From: Acanthacorydalis orientalis
Lineage: Eukaryota; Arthropoda; Insecta; Megaloptera; Corydalidae
Length of the DNA: 64,000 nucleotides
Assembly: GCA_034766995.1 (NCBI GenBank)
Contig: CM068313.1
Location: 19,509,512-19,573,511 of the forward strand
Direction: 5' to 3'
A program made the position numbers and the translations under genes. The notes beneath the pieces were generated by a model. It did no database searches. It was not told where the DNA came from and saw only the letters and a list, made by a program, of their open reading frames with translations. Shown one piece after another: positions 1 through 13,144 of the stretch (its first letter is position 1; the number at the start of each line of letters is the position of its first letter).

Positions 1-976
1 TTTATGCTTATGTGTGTGTGTGAAAATGTATATATATATATGCATGCACGCACGTGTGAATAATCTCTTTTTATTTTCGTACTTTATTCTAAATGAAGTA
101 TTATATTAAAATAATTAACACAAGTGTTAAAACATAAATACTATTTACATAGAACAAAAATAATAATTTTTTAACATTAAATGAATATTTTATTGCCAGA
201 TTTGTTATTATTTTATATTTGTATTCAAATATCTTTTTTTTATAAATAAAACACTTCAGTACGTTCACTTCTATTTTTTTTATAATATATATCTTATGTA
301 ATTAAAATATGTTAATAAATTTGTACTGAAAAAATACACATTTTCAAATTAAAAATCAATATCTTATTATTTATTTTACTTAATTCTTGTGAATAAAAGT
401 AAGTATTAATATAAAACAATAATGAAACAATTTAAAACATCATATTTGGAATAAAAATTAAATAGAAATAAATTGAAAAATATTTTGTACAGAAAATACA
501 TTAGATTTCTGACTAATTTTCCAATTTAAGTTTAATATATGGATGTACAATAAGTTTTAGTAAAATCATTTTAGATTAACCACCTTAAATACATCATTGT
601 AATAAAATCTCTTAATCAAAATAATATTATAAAGGGTTTTTTTATATTTATAGAATATCTGATTTCTATTAATGCCTCAGTTTTAAGCAACTATCGATAT
701 ACAATATAATTTTGTGAAAAATTTTTATTTTGAGCTCTTACTTTGTGATAGTATTTGAAAATAATATTGAAATTAAAAAATAATTTGAAAGTTTATCTGT
801 GAAATTTAAACATTTTTTTTGTTTCCGTTATTTCGAATTTCGTAAAAACCTTTTTCTAGAGTTTAATTTATGGTATTTAATAAGAAACTTAATTGTAATT
901 CTTATTAATTTGTGAAACATTCGAAAAATAACTATTAATGTAATTAATAGTTTCGATAAATTATTTTTTTTTTCAG
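1..976 (+). other. 5' UTR intron (partial)
   Basis: AT-rich sequence without coding signal ends in the T-rich acceptor at 971-976. The first 60 bases hold short TG and TA repeats. I see nothing else in it. Confidence 0.55.
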
Positions 977-994
977 ATGAAGCACTGTAATTAA
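977..994 (+). promoter_or_regulatory. Upstream ORF in the 5' UTR
   Basis: ATG at 977-979 is the first codon after the splice acceptor and reads M-K-H-C-N-stop, ending 13 bases before the main ATG at 1008. If the acceptor is used as predicted, every mature transcript containing this exon carries the upstream frame. It could lower or condition translation of the main frame. The reading frame is seen; the effect is inferred. Confidence 0.45.
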
Positions 995-1007
995 ACGACG
1001 CACGTCC

Positions 1008-1209
1008 ATGGATTCCAGCGTCGGTACCCTGGGACGACGCGGTAAAGGCTCGGGTTCCGCTGGTGCTTTAAGACGCCAACGGAGTCTTGAGTGGCGCAAT
1101 GAACGTGCATATAGTAGCAGTGAAGATGAACTCGAACGAACAAGAAGACCAGCTCCGGTTGACAGCCATGTATTCGCATCATTATTAGCACAAGCACAAC
1201 AATATAACA
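1008..1209 (+). CDS. Candidate teneurin, cytoplasmic N-terminus, coding exon 1 (residues 1-67 plus first base of codon 68)
   Basis: This exon encodes the start of a basic, Ser/Gly-rich cytoplasmic segment. Visible features are a Gly/Ser/Arg-rich head (residues 6-23), an RRQRS site (22-26) of the type basophilic kinases recognise, and an acidic Ser cluster RAYSSSEDELERTRR (33-47). An Ala/Gln-rich stretch (LLAQAQQ) ends the exon. Vertebrate teneurins also carry an aromatic-Ser-Ser-Ser-acidic motif near the N-terminus. That resemblance, together with the PPEVPPR motif two exons on, is why I suggest teneurin, a type II transmembrane cell-adhesion and synaptic partner-matching protein. The start is chosen because an in-frame TGA lies 27 bases upstream inside the same exon. 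The start context has G at +4 but T at -3, so it is not optimal. Base composition is far above the flanks, as expected for coding sequence. The donor leaves phase 1. Another proline-rich cytoplasmic protein cannot be excluded. Confidence 0.72.
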
Positions 1210-2423
1210 GTAAGTACTCTTTTACATAAAATTTTCGTTTCCATGAACAAACTAAAATGATATATAAGTATAAAAAAATGTTTTAAAATATTATTATCCC
1301 TATGAATGAAAGTAAAATGTATACAACTAAAATTAAACAGAAAAAAGAACGATTTTCAATTTTTTCAAACATTAAACACAAAGTCGAAAATTGTCAATAG
1401 TTTCGTATTTGACTTTAAAGCCCAACATTCTTTTACACGGTATGTGATTTATTTGCAAACAGACCATGTTATACAAAACATAATATAAAACATTCTCTGA
1501 ATAATCTGATATTGAAGATGTGTATTGAAGAATGACAAAGCATACGACACACGGATTCTAATTGAAATTCCAAGCGAATTCGTAAAACATATACGATCAC
1601 GCTTCGTATAATAATATCTGTCATACAACCAGTGTTAACACAACATTATCATATGTTTTGTTTTCATGTAATGCATAAAATTTAATAAAAAATTGTATTA
1701 AAAAAGCTGAAACGCTTATTACGAGATGAAAATATCAGATGCTCTTCTCTATTTATTTTTTATAAATATTTGTGATATATTTTTTTAAACAACGTATCTT
1801 ATAATATATTTGTCCATGTAAACCAGTTACTAAAATAAATACACTTTTATTTAACAGAATTAAATATTTTATAAAAGGACGTTTAAAATTACGAACAAAC
1901 TCTTTTATTTATTTATTTTTTGTTAAAAAACACAGTTTTCAGATTGAAAATAGGTATACTAAAAACAATATTTTGTAAAAAAATAATAATTGTTTTCCTC
2001 AAAATGATATTATACGTACGTATTATTTTTCAAATAATTGTCATCTCAAAATGATTGTTAATCTAAATTATACAACAATGTTTAAAACAACAAGTCAATT
2101 AAAATAAATAAAATATATCAAAGTCTGCATTATCCATCAATCGTAATATTACGAGCTATTTTGTTGAAATATAACTATATAAATGAACATTTAGTATTAC
2201 AATTTCATACATTTCATTCTTTTAAATCGACTGTATACATTTTCTTACAATTTATTCAACACAGATTATTTTTTCTATATCAAATTTACTGTATTTTTCT
2301 CTAATTTGAGTTAAATAGTAAATATAATACAGACAGTAATTTTTGTGTACTATAATATCAGTTTTGTCTGAAGTTATTTTATTGTATTTTGTATATATTG
2401 CTTTTTGAAAATATATATTTATA

Positions 2424-2428
<5 letters not shown>

Positions 2429-2480
<52 letters not shown>
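2429..2480. repeat. (TA)n microsatellite
   Basis: About 25 uninterrupted TA units. Confidence 0.95.
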
Positions 2481-2482
<2 letters not shown>

Positions 2483-2639
2483 ATATTTAAGGAGATATCG
2501 AAATATCGAATGAATTTATATATAGTACAATTTCAATCATAAACCAAAGGAAAAAAAATACAAAAAAGTAAATAAACAAATAACATAAACTTCAATCATA
2601 AATCTAATCAACCCTGAAATCAGATCTTTGAATTCATCT

Positions 2640-2930
2640 GAAACCAGGTGGCTTGCGGGCGAACAATGTTGGAGGGCTGTGCATATCGTATCCATTCCAA
2701 ATATATCCGTATTCGTAGTACTTGGTATGCAGATTGCAAATTGAATTCAGCAGTCATTGAATACATACTGTTAGAGGTATAATTTGGCTCGGTTGTGTGT
2801 CCCTAATGACATCCACTTGTTGATGTTGGCGCCGTACGGTGGCGGACTCGGCCGGCTAATGTAAGCACTGTATGTGCAAGCGTATAACTCACGCACGCGC
2901 GCATTATCTGTCGAGCTTTGATTGGTTTCT
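2640..2930. other. GC-richer intronic patch with a GGCGCC palindrome
   Basis: This non-repetitive patch stands out from its AT-rich surroundings. It contains GTTGGCGCCGTACGGTGGCG around 2826-2845 and an ACGCACGCGCGC run near 2892. The longest frame is on the minus strand (3097 down to 2771) but begins in a TATA repeat and has no domain signature. I read the patch as candidate conserved non-coding sequence. Confidence 0.35.
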
Positions 2931-3031
2931 TCATTAATATTGTCCATGTATATTTGTGCATCGAAGTACGATTGTAATTTATGAAATATTGACTCGCATT
3001 GGAGAATATTCAATCGTGCAGATATAAACAC

Positions 3032-3033
<2 letters not shown>

Positions 3034-3083
<50 letters not shown>
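3034..3083. repeat. (TA)n microsatellite
   Basis: About 24 TA units; it supplies the Ile/Tyr-repeat part of a spurious minus-strand frame. Confidence 0.95.
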
Positions 3084-3084
<1 letters not shown>

Positions 3085-3396
3085 CAAGTTTACACATACA
3101 ATAAAATACTTCTTAATAATTCCATGACTTTAAAAATACAAAAATTGCAATACATTTACATTCTAATTAGTATTTTAAATAAAGTTTATTTTTATTAATA
3201 GTATTTTATTGGCGCAAAAATTGAGTTGTGTGCTTAAAATTTTATATCTTCCTTACTTATATTATTGAGTCTCATTATTTTTTTCTCTAATAAGACATTT
3301 TTTTATTAGATCTGAAATATGCATTGTTAGATATCAGACATTTCTGCATTAATAAATTATGTAAAAATATATAAGCAAGAGTAGCTTTTTTTATTC

Positions 3397-3429
3397 CACA
3401 CACGCACACACACAAGCACACACAGACAT

Positions 3430-3472
<43 letters not shown>
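3397..3472. repeat. Compound (CA)n(TA)n microsatellite
   Basis: An interrupted CA tract (with CG, AG and AT variants) passes directly into about 13 TA units. Confidence 0.95.
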
Positions 3473-3473
<1 letters not shown>

Positions 3474-3812
3474 GTATTTGAAATCTACTACCAACAAAAA
3501 TTATTTTCAATTTTTTTTTGTAAATAATACAGTATTTCTCTTTTATACACGTTACATATTGTATAATATATTTTTTAATATCTTACATGGTGATTTATTT
3601 CTTTCTGGTCTCGTAAAATATAGTTTGATATAAAATACATATTTTAAGTAATCAATCAAATATCTATCCATTTTTGAAAATCAGCGTTTTATGTTGAAAA
3701 TTCTGCGATAACTGATATCATTGAAAATATGTTCCGTTTATGTCGTATTTCATGTAATTTTTCTGTTAACAGGTTTGTTCTAGAAATAGAGTATTGTATG
3801 TATGTATATATA

Positions 3813-4190
3813 TTAGATCGGTAGAAAAATAATTGTGGTTTATAACCTTCAAATTCATATACATTTTTTTTTAATTTGAGTGGTTTTAAGTGGTCCAGAA
3901 CTGTGGGATGACTAGCGCCTAACTTATGTACAAACTCTCTAATTGTTGTGCGTGGTTCTGATTCAACTAACGCCTTCAGTTGGTCTCTATGAACTGAAGA
4001 AAGACAACCGCGACCTTCTTCATCTTCAATGCTCTCCTCCCTACCACAAAATTTTTGGAAGCACCGTTACACCGTATGTTTCTTAGCAGTACCTATACCA
4101 AAAGCATCGCTTAGTTTACGAGAACTTTCTGCTGCTTTTCACCTGTTTTGAACTCATACAAAAAAGTACTCTTATTTTCTTCTTTTCCAT
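3813..4190 (-). mobile_element. Internally deleted mariner element, transposase N-terminus on minus strand
   Basis: The left edge starts TTAGATCGGTAGAAAAATAA, a mariner-type terminal repeat. Read on the minus strand from 4190, the sequence encodes MEKKKIRVLFLYEFKTGE. After a frameshift it gives a helix-turn-helix region containing FGIGTAKKHTV, RCFQKFCG, ESIEDEEGRG and DQLKALVESEPRTTIRE. This is the N-terminal DNA-binding part of a mariner transposase, with one stop codon. The frame ends around VLDHLK near 3890, and the catalytic DDE half is missing between there and the left terminal repeat. The right terminal repeat, expected near 4350, is not clearly recognisable. It is a dead copy. Confidence 0.85.
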
Positions 4191-4498
4191 CTTTAATTCA
4201 ACAGCTCAATTTGAAACAAAATTAATAATAAAAATCATAGTCAATGTTACTAAAGTAGAGACGGAAAAATCCACTTTAAAATGATATTAACATAAAAACG
4301 ATGAAATGACACTTTCATTGAAAAAAATAAGATTAGAATTCAGAAAACTGAACCTAATATGTACAGATAATACTTTTTTAAAAAAAACTGTCAAACTTAA
4401 AATATTTACTACTTAAATAAAATATACAATAATTTACATACCTTATTATTTTAAATAATAATAAACAAACTTATTATTATTATTAATTATTGTTTAGT

Positions 4499-4500
4499 TA

Positions 4501-4549
<49 letters not shown>
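4499..4549. repeat. (TA)n microsatellite
   Basis: About 24 TA units with one TG interruption at each end. Confidence 0.95.
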
Positions 4550-4550
<1 letters not shown>

Positions 4551-5499
4551 ATTTGATTTAAGATTACATAAAGAGCCAACAAGTAAATAAAATGCAGGAA
4601 AAATATTACTATGATGGTCATTTGAATGTCAGACAACGTGACAGTATGTTCATTATTCACAATATTCGTATACAGTGTAACACCATTATGTTTATTTAGA
4701 GCATGAGCGAGACGTACCGAGGTTTTGATTGGCTTTATTGTCAATGTGCACACCGGAAATGTAGCCATTGTTCAGTTTATGAAGCGATTGTGTTGTCAAT
4801 GTTGCCAATATAACCAACATGTAACGAGAAACATGTTTATCATTGCTGTACTACGAGCGATAACTGAATATAATTATATTTTTCCGTTATAATCAAATGT
4901 AAATACATGCATATGCATGTATTATTATCTCGCTTCTCTGATTTAATTCACATACGGCTGTTATTGTAAGGCAAAAATAATCCAATATATGCGTTCACGT
5001 AACAAGTTCGTATGGCAAATACTATTTGCGCTAAACTAAATAAATAACTATTGTGTTATAGTTGATCATCGACGTATGTCTAAACATATCGAAATAATAC
5101 AGAAAAAAAATCCTTTTGAAATTTATAATTAAGTATTTCATTGAAATTATTATTTTTGTAAAAAGTGTAATTTTATTAATTGGCGAGATAAGTAAAATGA
5201 AAGTATATAAGAATTAAAAAAAACTTCATATTATAATTTATAAATAGTAATACTTTCCAATTTATTCCAGTACATCTTTTAATCCAATGAAATGTTCAAT
5301 TAAAATAGTAAAAAAGAAATACACTCAAGTAATGTGAGATATCTCCTTATTTGAACTATTGAAAAGTAGCTATCGGCGATAATTATCGTGTATTTTCCTT
5401 AATGGCATCGCATATATTTACTGTTGCAATGTTGTATCGGTTGAATCGATTGTAAAAGAGTTACTTAAATTTCGAATCTAATCTAGACGAGAATAGCGT

Positions 5500-5850
5500 A
5501 ACGGTACAAACATTATCCACTCTCTTGGTATCCATTGCCGTATCATTAAATCAATTCCGTCTGCAATTTCAAACTAATCCATATCGTAAAATAACGTTAA
5601 TTAAACTAAAGATTCCTTAATGTGAGGCCGTTAACCTCGGATTAAACACAGATTAGTGCAATCGCGCGGCAAAACGCTTGCCTCACGCTATACACTATTA
5701 CTGTTATAGAGTTGGGTGGTTTTTGGATGAGGTGGTGTTGCTGGAAGCCCATGATATGGAACGAGGTGATTGGTTTTATCTGAGTATATAGGGGATATGT
5801 TTCATACCTATCAATCAATTGAACGCTCACAGTGGTGTGGATGCATTATT
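5500..5850. other. GC-richer intronic patch, no gene recognised
   Basis: GC-richer sequence includes CAATCGCGCGGCAAAACG near 5658 and GGATGAGGTGGTGTTGCTGG near 5725. A short minus-strand frame (62 codons) has no recognisable domain. It may be conserved non-coding sequence. Confidence 0.25.
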
Positions 5851-6689
5851 TTCATTTAATTTTATTTTTATTTATTTAGTTTTATCAGATTGTTCAGCCA
5901 CATAGACGATGTTTGAATCATAAAAATCAATTTCGTTATCTATTATGGATTTTTCATTTTCACAATACTTTTTTTATCTTTTTAATCTATCATTTTCAAA
6001 CAAAAATTGTATTCATTTTGAAATATGATATGTATATATATATATGGATCAATAGAAAAAACATAACTTGTCAATAAAGCTTAACTTTTAACAATTAGTA
6101 GTAATAAATATTTTTTTCGAAAAAAAAAACACATAACCGATTAATTATTTCAAACGATTAGGTAGTATAACATATGCTGCTTTTAATTTTATAGAGGTTT
6201 TAAAATTTTAAAAGTCATACTCATGCATCCTGTTTCTGTCGTTAATGAAGTAATTGTCATAAAGTTATACAAAACGCTGGAAGTAAAACTTTTCTGTACG
6301 TCAACAAAAATAATCTTGAAGTTTTACTTGTCTGTTTAAGATTTATATAAAATATATATTATTATGGAGTGTCAACATATATTTTGTACCAAAAATGTTT
6401 ACTTGATGTAAAATCTTTATGAATTTGGATTGGCTAGTAGAATTTAAAAAGTGTATTAATATTTAAAATTTTATTAGTGTAATTTTTCTTGTGTGATTTT
6501 TCAGTTAATAAAAAATGTTATATTTAAATTATTTTTATTAGAATTTTTGCCTTTATAAAGATGATTTATTTTTCATTATTATATGTTATACTTATATCAT
6601 TAGAGATGTGTGTGTCTAGTCATCTCTAGCTTTTATATAAGTTTATTATTAATACTTTGTCGCACATTTTAAAAATGAAAATAATTAAA

Positions 6690-6990
6690 AAATATGTGAT
6701 GATCCGACACTGAAATGCAACAGACGATGCAGGTCGCCGCATACAGTACAACGCGTTGCTATAGTAATGTGGTGACAATACGCCCTATGTGCCTGTCTGG
6801 ACGGTATGATTGGAAATCGCAGTTATATGAATGACTGCACACACATAATATCAACATATTGAGCCATTGAATTATTTGTATCAAAAGAAATACCTGTTCA
6901 AAGACAGGTGCATTAATGCATTTTATTCCATTATGCCTGACTTATCGATAATAATTGCAATTGGCTAAAAGAGTACGCCATGTAAACGGA
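6690..6990. other. GC-richer intronic patch, no gene recognised
   Basis: The patch contains GACGATGCAGGTCGCCGCAT and GGTGACAATACGCCC around 6723-6785 and has no useful open frame. It is a candidate conserved non-coding element. Confidence 0.25.
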
Positions 6991-7302
6991 CACATATGAA
7001 ACGACGAACTGATAATTAAAAATAGACACATGTGTAATACACAGAGGCATTTAATTATGTACGTACTTCTTTTGTGTAACAAAAAACTAAAATTCACTAC
7101 AGTTAAATGTATCCCAGTTCTATGATTAAATATTGTTCAACGTATAGACAAAAATAGAATTCAATATACGCTTAGTTTTTGTAAAAAAAACTCTGTATTT
7201 AAAACAGAGTTCAGTGTCCCCAAGTATGTGCATATTTATTAATTTTATATATAAATTTTATTTATTTATCTTCCCATAAAAAAATAAATAAAATTCAACA
7301 TT

Positions 7303-7310
7303 ATATATAA

Positions 7311-7372
<62 letters not shown>
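7303..7372. repeat. (TA)n microsatellite
   Basis: TATATAAA-type variants lead into about 26 pure TA units. Confidence 0.95.
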
Positions 7373-7377
<5 letters not shown>

Positions 7378-8659
7378 CATTTTTTTAATAAAAGTAAATA
7401 TATTTGATCCAATATAATTTACTTATATATAATGAACAGAGAAAATAATGTATTATTATATAAAATAATATACATATATTAAATTGAACTAAGTGAGCTC
7501 GAATATAGTTTTCTTAACACTTTTTAGTATTAATTAACTGTAATCATCTTAACATTTCACTTGATACCTCATTATTGTAGTGGAAACATGTAAAACGAAT
7601 CTTTCTCAGTTGCTATCGATAAGAATCTATCAAATCTCCCAAGAGTGATGATAATTTATAATTTTTAAAATTGATTAATTATTTTAACTTTCAGTGACTA
7701 AACGTACATTTCCAATAAATTATTTTTTATTGATCTTAAAATAAATACAAAGTCTGGAAAACACAAGCGAATAAAGTCCTCACTAAAGAATTTTGTTTAG
7801 TGTTTTAGATTATTAAATAAATATTATTATATGGAAAAATATTAAAGTAGAATAAAGATAATTATGTACAAATTGTCTTAATGTAAAAGTTATATAGTTT
7901 TATCTATAAGTCATGTTTACATTATATCTATCGAATAATAAAATATTTTTATATATATATATATATATATATACACAAATTCATTTTTTTCCATTTGTAC
8001 GATATAATTTTACATGAAATAAATGTAAATTGATTAATTTTTTGATTAATTAATTATTTTTTTTGATTCATTTTTTAATTATTTTTTTTATTTGAATAAA
8101 TGTAAAGTTACTATGGTTTAATAACAACATTATAATAATATTTTTTTGAATTTTAAATTAAATTTAGAAGTTTATATTTCTTTTATCAATTTTCATTTTT
8201 TTTACTTATTTAATAATATAACTATAATAACGCCTAATATAATAACAAAATTGTAATTCAAAAATTCAAATGTATTTTCTTAGAAAATAGTATTTTTTAA
8301 TGAGTTATTTCTATCTATAACAATATATCTCTTTCTAGAGATGATACTAGGAAATAATTTATTTATAATATAAAACTTATTATAACTATCATTTTAACTT
8401 CATATAAAATGTTGTTTTTGCTGTTATTTTTATTCCAGTCTGAAAAATAAAAATAGTTGTAAAAAATAATTTTAATACATACGTACACAATTAGCTTTCT
8501 AATTCTGATACGTGTATGAAATGAAATCGAACAAGGAAATAGTCTTATGTTTAAATGAAATAAATATTTCTTTTTTGCTTTTTTATTATTAAAAACATTT
8601 TTAAATGTTATAAAGAGGTAAATTATAAGAATACATATGTTTTTTTTATTTAAAGGGAA

Positions 8660-8695
<36 letters not shown>
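8660..8695. repeat. Compound (CA)n(TA)n microsatellite
   Basis: Eight CA units run directly into about ten TA units. Confidence 0.95.
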
Positions 8696-8939
8696 TCATT
8701 TTTACAAAATAGATACAGAGAACATTTTGTAAGAAAAAAAATGACATAATAACATTTTGTAAGAAAGAAAGAATACAACATAATTTTACGAAAAAATTCT
8801 AGGCATGTATATATCACAAAAACAAATTTGCATATATTCACTTATAACACAAATTCAAAGCATACATACGTATATATATATATATATATATATATTAAAA
8901 GAAGAAATTTTCATATATAAATTCCTCAGGCATTATATT

Positions 8940-9240
8940 ATAAAAGATGAGAAATAATCTCTATCACTTCTCATATCAGACATATGAGCTTTGGCATTCA
9001 TCCCAACCCACTCAAGAGAAAGCAACAAGCAATGACGACAGGAGCATATGTGCGTTAAGAGTGGATAAAATCGGAGAGAATGGAATAAGATCGAAATGTA
9101 ATAGCACGACCAGAAGACGCAACAGGATGCGGACGAGTCAACGTTCGTAGTCACATCACAGTCCGTTTGTTGTGAGAGTAATGATGTCAATGGTTATTAC
9201 ACTATGTAGTGAGGGTGTAGTGTTTGCACGATGGATATAC
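8940..9240. other. Purine-rich, GC-richer intronic patch
   Basis: The region is A/G-rich on the + strand from about 9010 to 9150 and is open in short frames on both strands (67 and 85 codons). Neither frame shows a domain or usable splice sites that would join the main gene. I leave it unassigned. Confidence 0.25.
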
Positions 9241-9775
9241 ACGAGCGTCTAATAATTTTTTAATATATTTGTCATCATACAGTACTTTTTCTATACGAGC
9301 ATAAAAGCATTCATAACCACATTTTATGTACATATGTAGACACCAGATAGTTTCAGATGTCTGCATTTTTTTATAGTGAAGTTATTACAGAATTCGTATG
9401 AACGTTTTTAATTATTTCAGCAATTAAAATGCGTATATTATTTTGTCTCTAATATGATATTCACAATAAATTGACACAAGTATTTTTAATGTATGGAAAT
9501 GAATATATTTAAAAACTATACTTGCATGAAATCAATAAATATATTTATGACTGTTATTGAAAACGATAATATTTTAACATCAAATATTTTTTTTTTATAA
9601 AAATAGTATAATTTAAGTTTTAATTCTTATAATAAAATGTACGTCTTAAAAAATAAAAACCTACCTTCATTAATTGTTGTTATACACATTATGTATAGAA
9701 GTCTATGATTTATAATCAAAATAATTATAAAACTAGAAATTTATTTAAAAAATGAACCATATAAATATTTAAATC

Positions 9776-9778
<3 letters not shown>

Positions 9779-9817
<39 letters not shown>
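9779..9817. repeat. (TA)n microsatellite
   Basis: About 19 TA units. Confidence 0.95.
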
Positions 9818-9819
<2 letters not shown>

Positions 9820-9999
9820 ACATTAAAAATAAATATTATTCATTCATACCAATATTAATCATTTACGCTTAAGTTTTTATGTCTTACAATAAATTTTATC
9901 TATTTAATACATTAAGTAAATTACGAAACGCTAAATAAATAAGAAGCATTTTATTATACATTATACTTAATAATAAATGTTTTCATAACCTTTGCCGTC

Positions 10000-10230
10000 A
10001 GAAAACAAACGCACAGCATGTTCATCGCAATATCTATGGCTACAACAGTCGTCCGAGATACCGCCCTTCTTATTTTTCACGTAGAGGACAATACAGCAGT
10101 GATTTCTCTAAGAGGGTCACCGTTGCCAGGTTCTAAGGGGTCGTACAGGTTAACAGTCACTACCCCTCACTTTACTCGAATCCACGAGTACATTCTAAAC
10201 AACATCCCCCTTTTATACGTACTATCACAA
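10000..10230. other. GC-richer intronic patch beside the large TA block
   Basis: This is unique sequence of near-normal composition, open on the + strand from 10018. The open frame runs into the TA repeat, where it becomes Ile/Tyr alternation. I see no known domain and no flanking splice sites in the right phase. It is more likely conserved non-coding sequence than an exon. Confidence 0.25.
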
Positions 10231-10298
10231 TTGTTCATGGATAAGATACTATGTATATATGTAATATCATTTTTTTTTGAAACGAATTTGAGATTTCA

Positions 10299-10645
<347 letters not shown>

Positions 10646-10691
10646 TTTTTAGTACAAATTTTAGTACATATTATTTTTCTTATGTCACGTA

Positions 10692-10730
10692 ATACACACA
10701 TACACACGCATATATATATATATATATAAA
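10692..10730. repeat. Compound (CA)n(TA)n microsatellite
   Basis: An interrupted ACACACAT tract is followed by about ten TA units. Confidence 0.9.
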
Positions 10731-11151
10731 AGAAAAACCACGCTCTTCAAGTCAATAAAATTTTATTACTCATTATTCACATTTTTGCTATTGAATATTA
10801 CAATACTTCCAAGTAATAGATTGACAGTTATTCTCTCAGGAAAAGTCTTCTAATTTTCTTACTAAAAACTCCCTTGAGTAGACAATAAAATCAGTGCGGA
10901 AAATTTGCCGACAAACTATCTCTATAATGTAACAATAAACATGTTTCATAATATCACTTATAAATGTAACTATTAACTTTAATTCTTTTCAATTATTTAT
11001 TGTTGAAGATGAACAAAATATCTGACATTATTAAAAATTTGTGAATGAATAAAAAATATTATATTCAATTGCAAATTTGGTATAAATTTAATTTGAAATG
11101 TTTATTCAGATTTTATATTTTAAATATTTTTTTAATTTAATAATAAACGTA

Positions 11152-11154
<3 letters not shown>

Positions 11155-11200
<46 letters not shown>
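11155..11200. repeat. (TA)n microsatellite
   Basis: About 22 TA units. Confidence 0.95.
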
Positions 11201-11203
<3 letters not shown>

Positions 11204-11365
11204 CAATATTTATTTATTAAAATTTTATATATTTAGGGAAAACATAAATGTTTTAATCAAAAAGTACTATCGTTTAAGAAATTGCATCTTTCATAAATAA
11301 TTAAAATTTTAAAGTGTGATTAATCACAGTCAGTAATAAAATAATAGTTCAATTTAAATAGTTTA

Positions 11366-11368
<3 letters not shown>

Positions 11369-11406
<38 letters not shown>
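11369..11406. repeat. (TA)n microsatellite
   Basis: About 18 TA units. Confidence 0.95.
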
Positions 11407-11408
<2 letters not shown>

Positions 11409-11731
11409 AAGCTAATTTGTTACATGAATAAAAAAAATACGATTTTGATTCTGCACGAAATATCCAAACAACACATTTTCAACAAGTTAAAAAATAAAAC
11501 GCGTAAACTGATTCTGTGGGTACGTGTACAGTATGGTAAAATACTACCATAGTAAAGAAAAAAAACACAGTACACCGGGGAAAAGTTTTCCTTTTCCACG
11601 TTACTAACATCGAAAGAAAATTCCTCTCCATCTCTTTACTTGTATGGCAACGTATATTCACATAGTACTTCACTTGCTACTTAGTGCCAGGATTACCAAT
11701 CTAATTGATTTTTAATCGTTTCATCAAACTA

Positions 11732-11733
<2 letters not shown>

Positions 11734-11776
<43 letters not shown>
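11734..11776. repeat. (TA)n microsatellite
   Basis: About 21 TA units. Confidence 0.95.
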
Positions 11777-11780
<4 letters not shown>

Positions 11781-12359
11781 GTGATTGAAAATATATTTTT
11801 GTATCAAATTTTGATAAATTGCAATTTAAAAAAATACGAATAAAGATATAAAGTTTATACTTCATAGTTTGGATTAAAAGATTAATTTGATATCAATTGA
11901 ACATTTGTCATTGATTTTATAATATCATGTTTTGAGAATTAATAACAAATAAAAAGTTTTCTTCAAGTGTAAACATTGGTAAATATAATAAATAATTTAT
12001 TTAAAAATGCAAAACGTATTTGCTCAATTTAACTTCTAGTCTTTTTATATGAAAAAGAATTCAATGTTAAATATATTTCATATTATTAAATATACAATGT
12101 CATATATATATATATATATATAGTTGAAAAATAAAATGTTCTACGGTATACACTTTATGCGTACAATATCACGTAACTTAAGTTTTTACCTTCGTTTTAA
12201 TAAGGATCAAGTTTTAAAAAAAGTAACAGCGAGGAAAGTATTTTACTCTATTTTAGTGTATATTACCGTCTCAAGAATACGAAATACGCATCATACTGAT
12301 TGCTCTTGAAACTCAGAAACATTCTCTCGCAAAATTGATAATAAAGTGTATAAAATCTT

Positions 12360-12560
12360 TTAAGAATCCGAACATGTCAGGTAACACTATACACCGTTGC
12401 GAAGAAAAGATGGCGTAAGACGACCGGAGTTCTTCTCCTCGACGGTATTTCTCCTCCGGGCGATTGTTAGCGAAGTGCCGGACTCGAGATAGAATGGAAA
12501 CCCTTGGCAGGTACGAATAACGGTACGTAATGTTTACATCGAGTCTCATAAACGTGATGC
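12360..12560. other. GC-richer intronic patch with AAGATGGCGT
   Basis: The patch includes AAGATGGCGT (12407-12416), close to the insect CTCF core AGATGGCGC, and CTCCTCGACGG and CTCCGGGCG further on. A 106-codon minus-strand frame across it has no recognised domain. I treat it as candidate regulatory sequence. Confidence 0.35.
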
Positions 12561-12988
12561 GGTGGTATGTTGAAAAAAAATATATACAAATTTCCGACAG
12601 AAGAATTTTTTTTACCATACATAATGAACGCAACTTTTAAGGGTACTTTGTTTGAATTAATTAATTATAAAACACACTTAACATGATTATGAAAAACCTC
12701 AACAAGTTTTTTTTTTAATATTTTTCCTATTGTTTCTCTTACGTCGTTGAACTTATTCAAAATGTAAAATTATTAAAAATTAAATCATTACAAAATGTAT
12801 AGCTACTTGTTCTAATTAGACAGAATAAAGTGTATTTTAAAAAAATTAATGAAATTAAATGTTTTCTAAAATTAAAATTATATATTTGTCTATTCTTTAT
12901 GAATTAATCTGACAAATTTAATATTTTTTAGCATAACAAATTCAAATAAATTTTTTATTTTCGATTCAAAAACACATAAGAAAAAGAA

Positions 12989-13024
<36 letters not shown>

Positions 13025-13144
13025 CCATATGTTTTAACTACATTCTGACATTCATGAAAATATTCTTTACCCTTTTTTTAAAAAGAAAATCGTACAAATC
13101 ATATAATTCTAGCATAAAACGATTAAGAATATTTCAAGAATATC

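Larger units (their letters stand above)
977..1209 (+). other. Exon with 5' UTR tail and start codon of candidate teneurin gene
   Basis: A T-rich tract ends in a 3' splice site whose AG is at 975-976. The exon then runs to a donor (ACA, then GTAAGT) with GT at 1210-1211. Bases 977-1007 are untranslated in the main frame, because TGA at 978-980 closes that frame just upstream of the start at 1008. A five-codon upstream frame (977-994) begins on the first base after the splice site. At least one non-coding exon must therefore lie upstream of the window. The acceptor and donor are read directly; the 5' UTR assignment follows from the in-frame stop. Confidence 0.8.

Noticed and set aside
4347..4361. 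Right terminal repeat of the 3813 mariner copy (ends in CCTAA)
   Set aside because: Distance from the transposase start fits, but only a few bases match the left end, so the element boundary was not extended to it.
12313..12633. 106-codon minus-strand frame
   Set aside because: No recognisable domain, no flanking splice sites that make a gene; the underlying sequence is better treated as a GC-richer non-coding patch.
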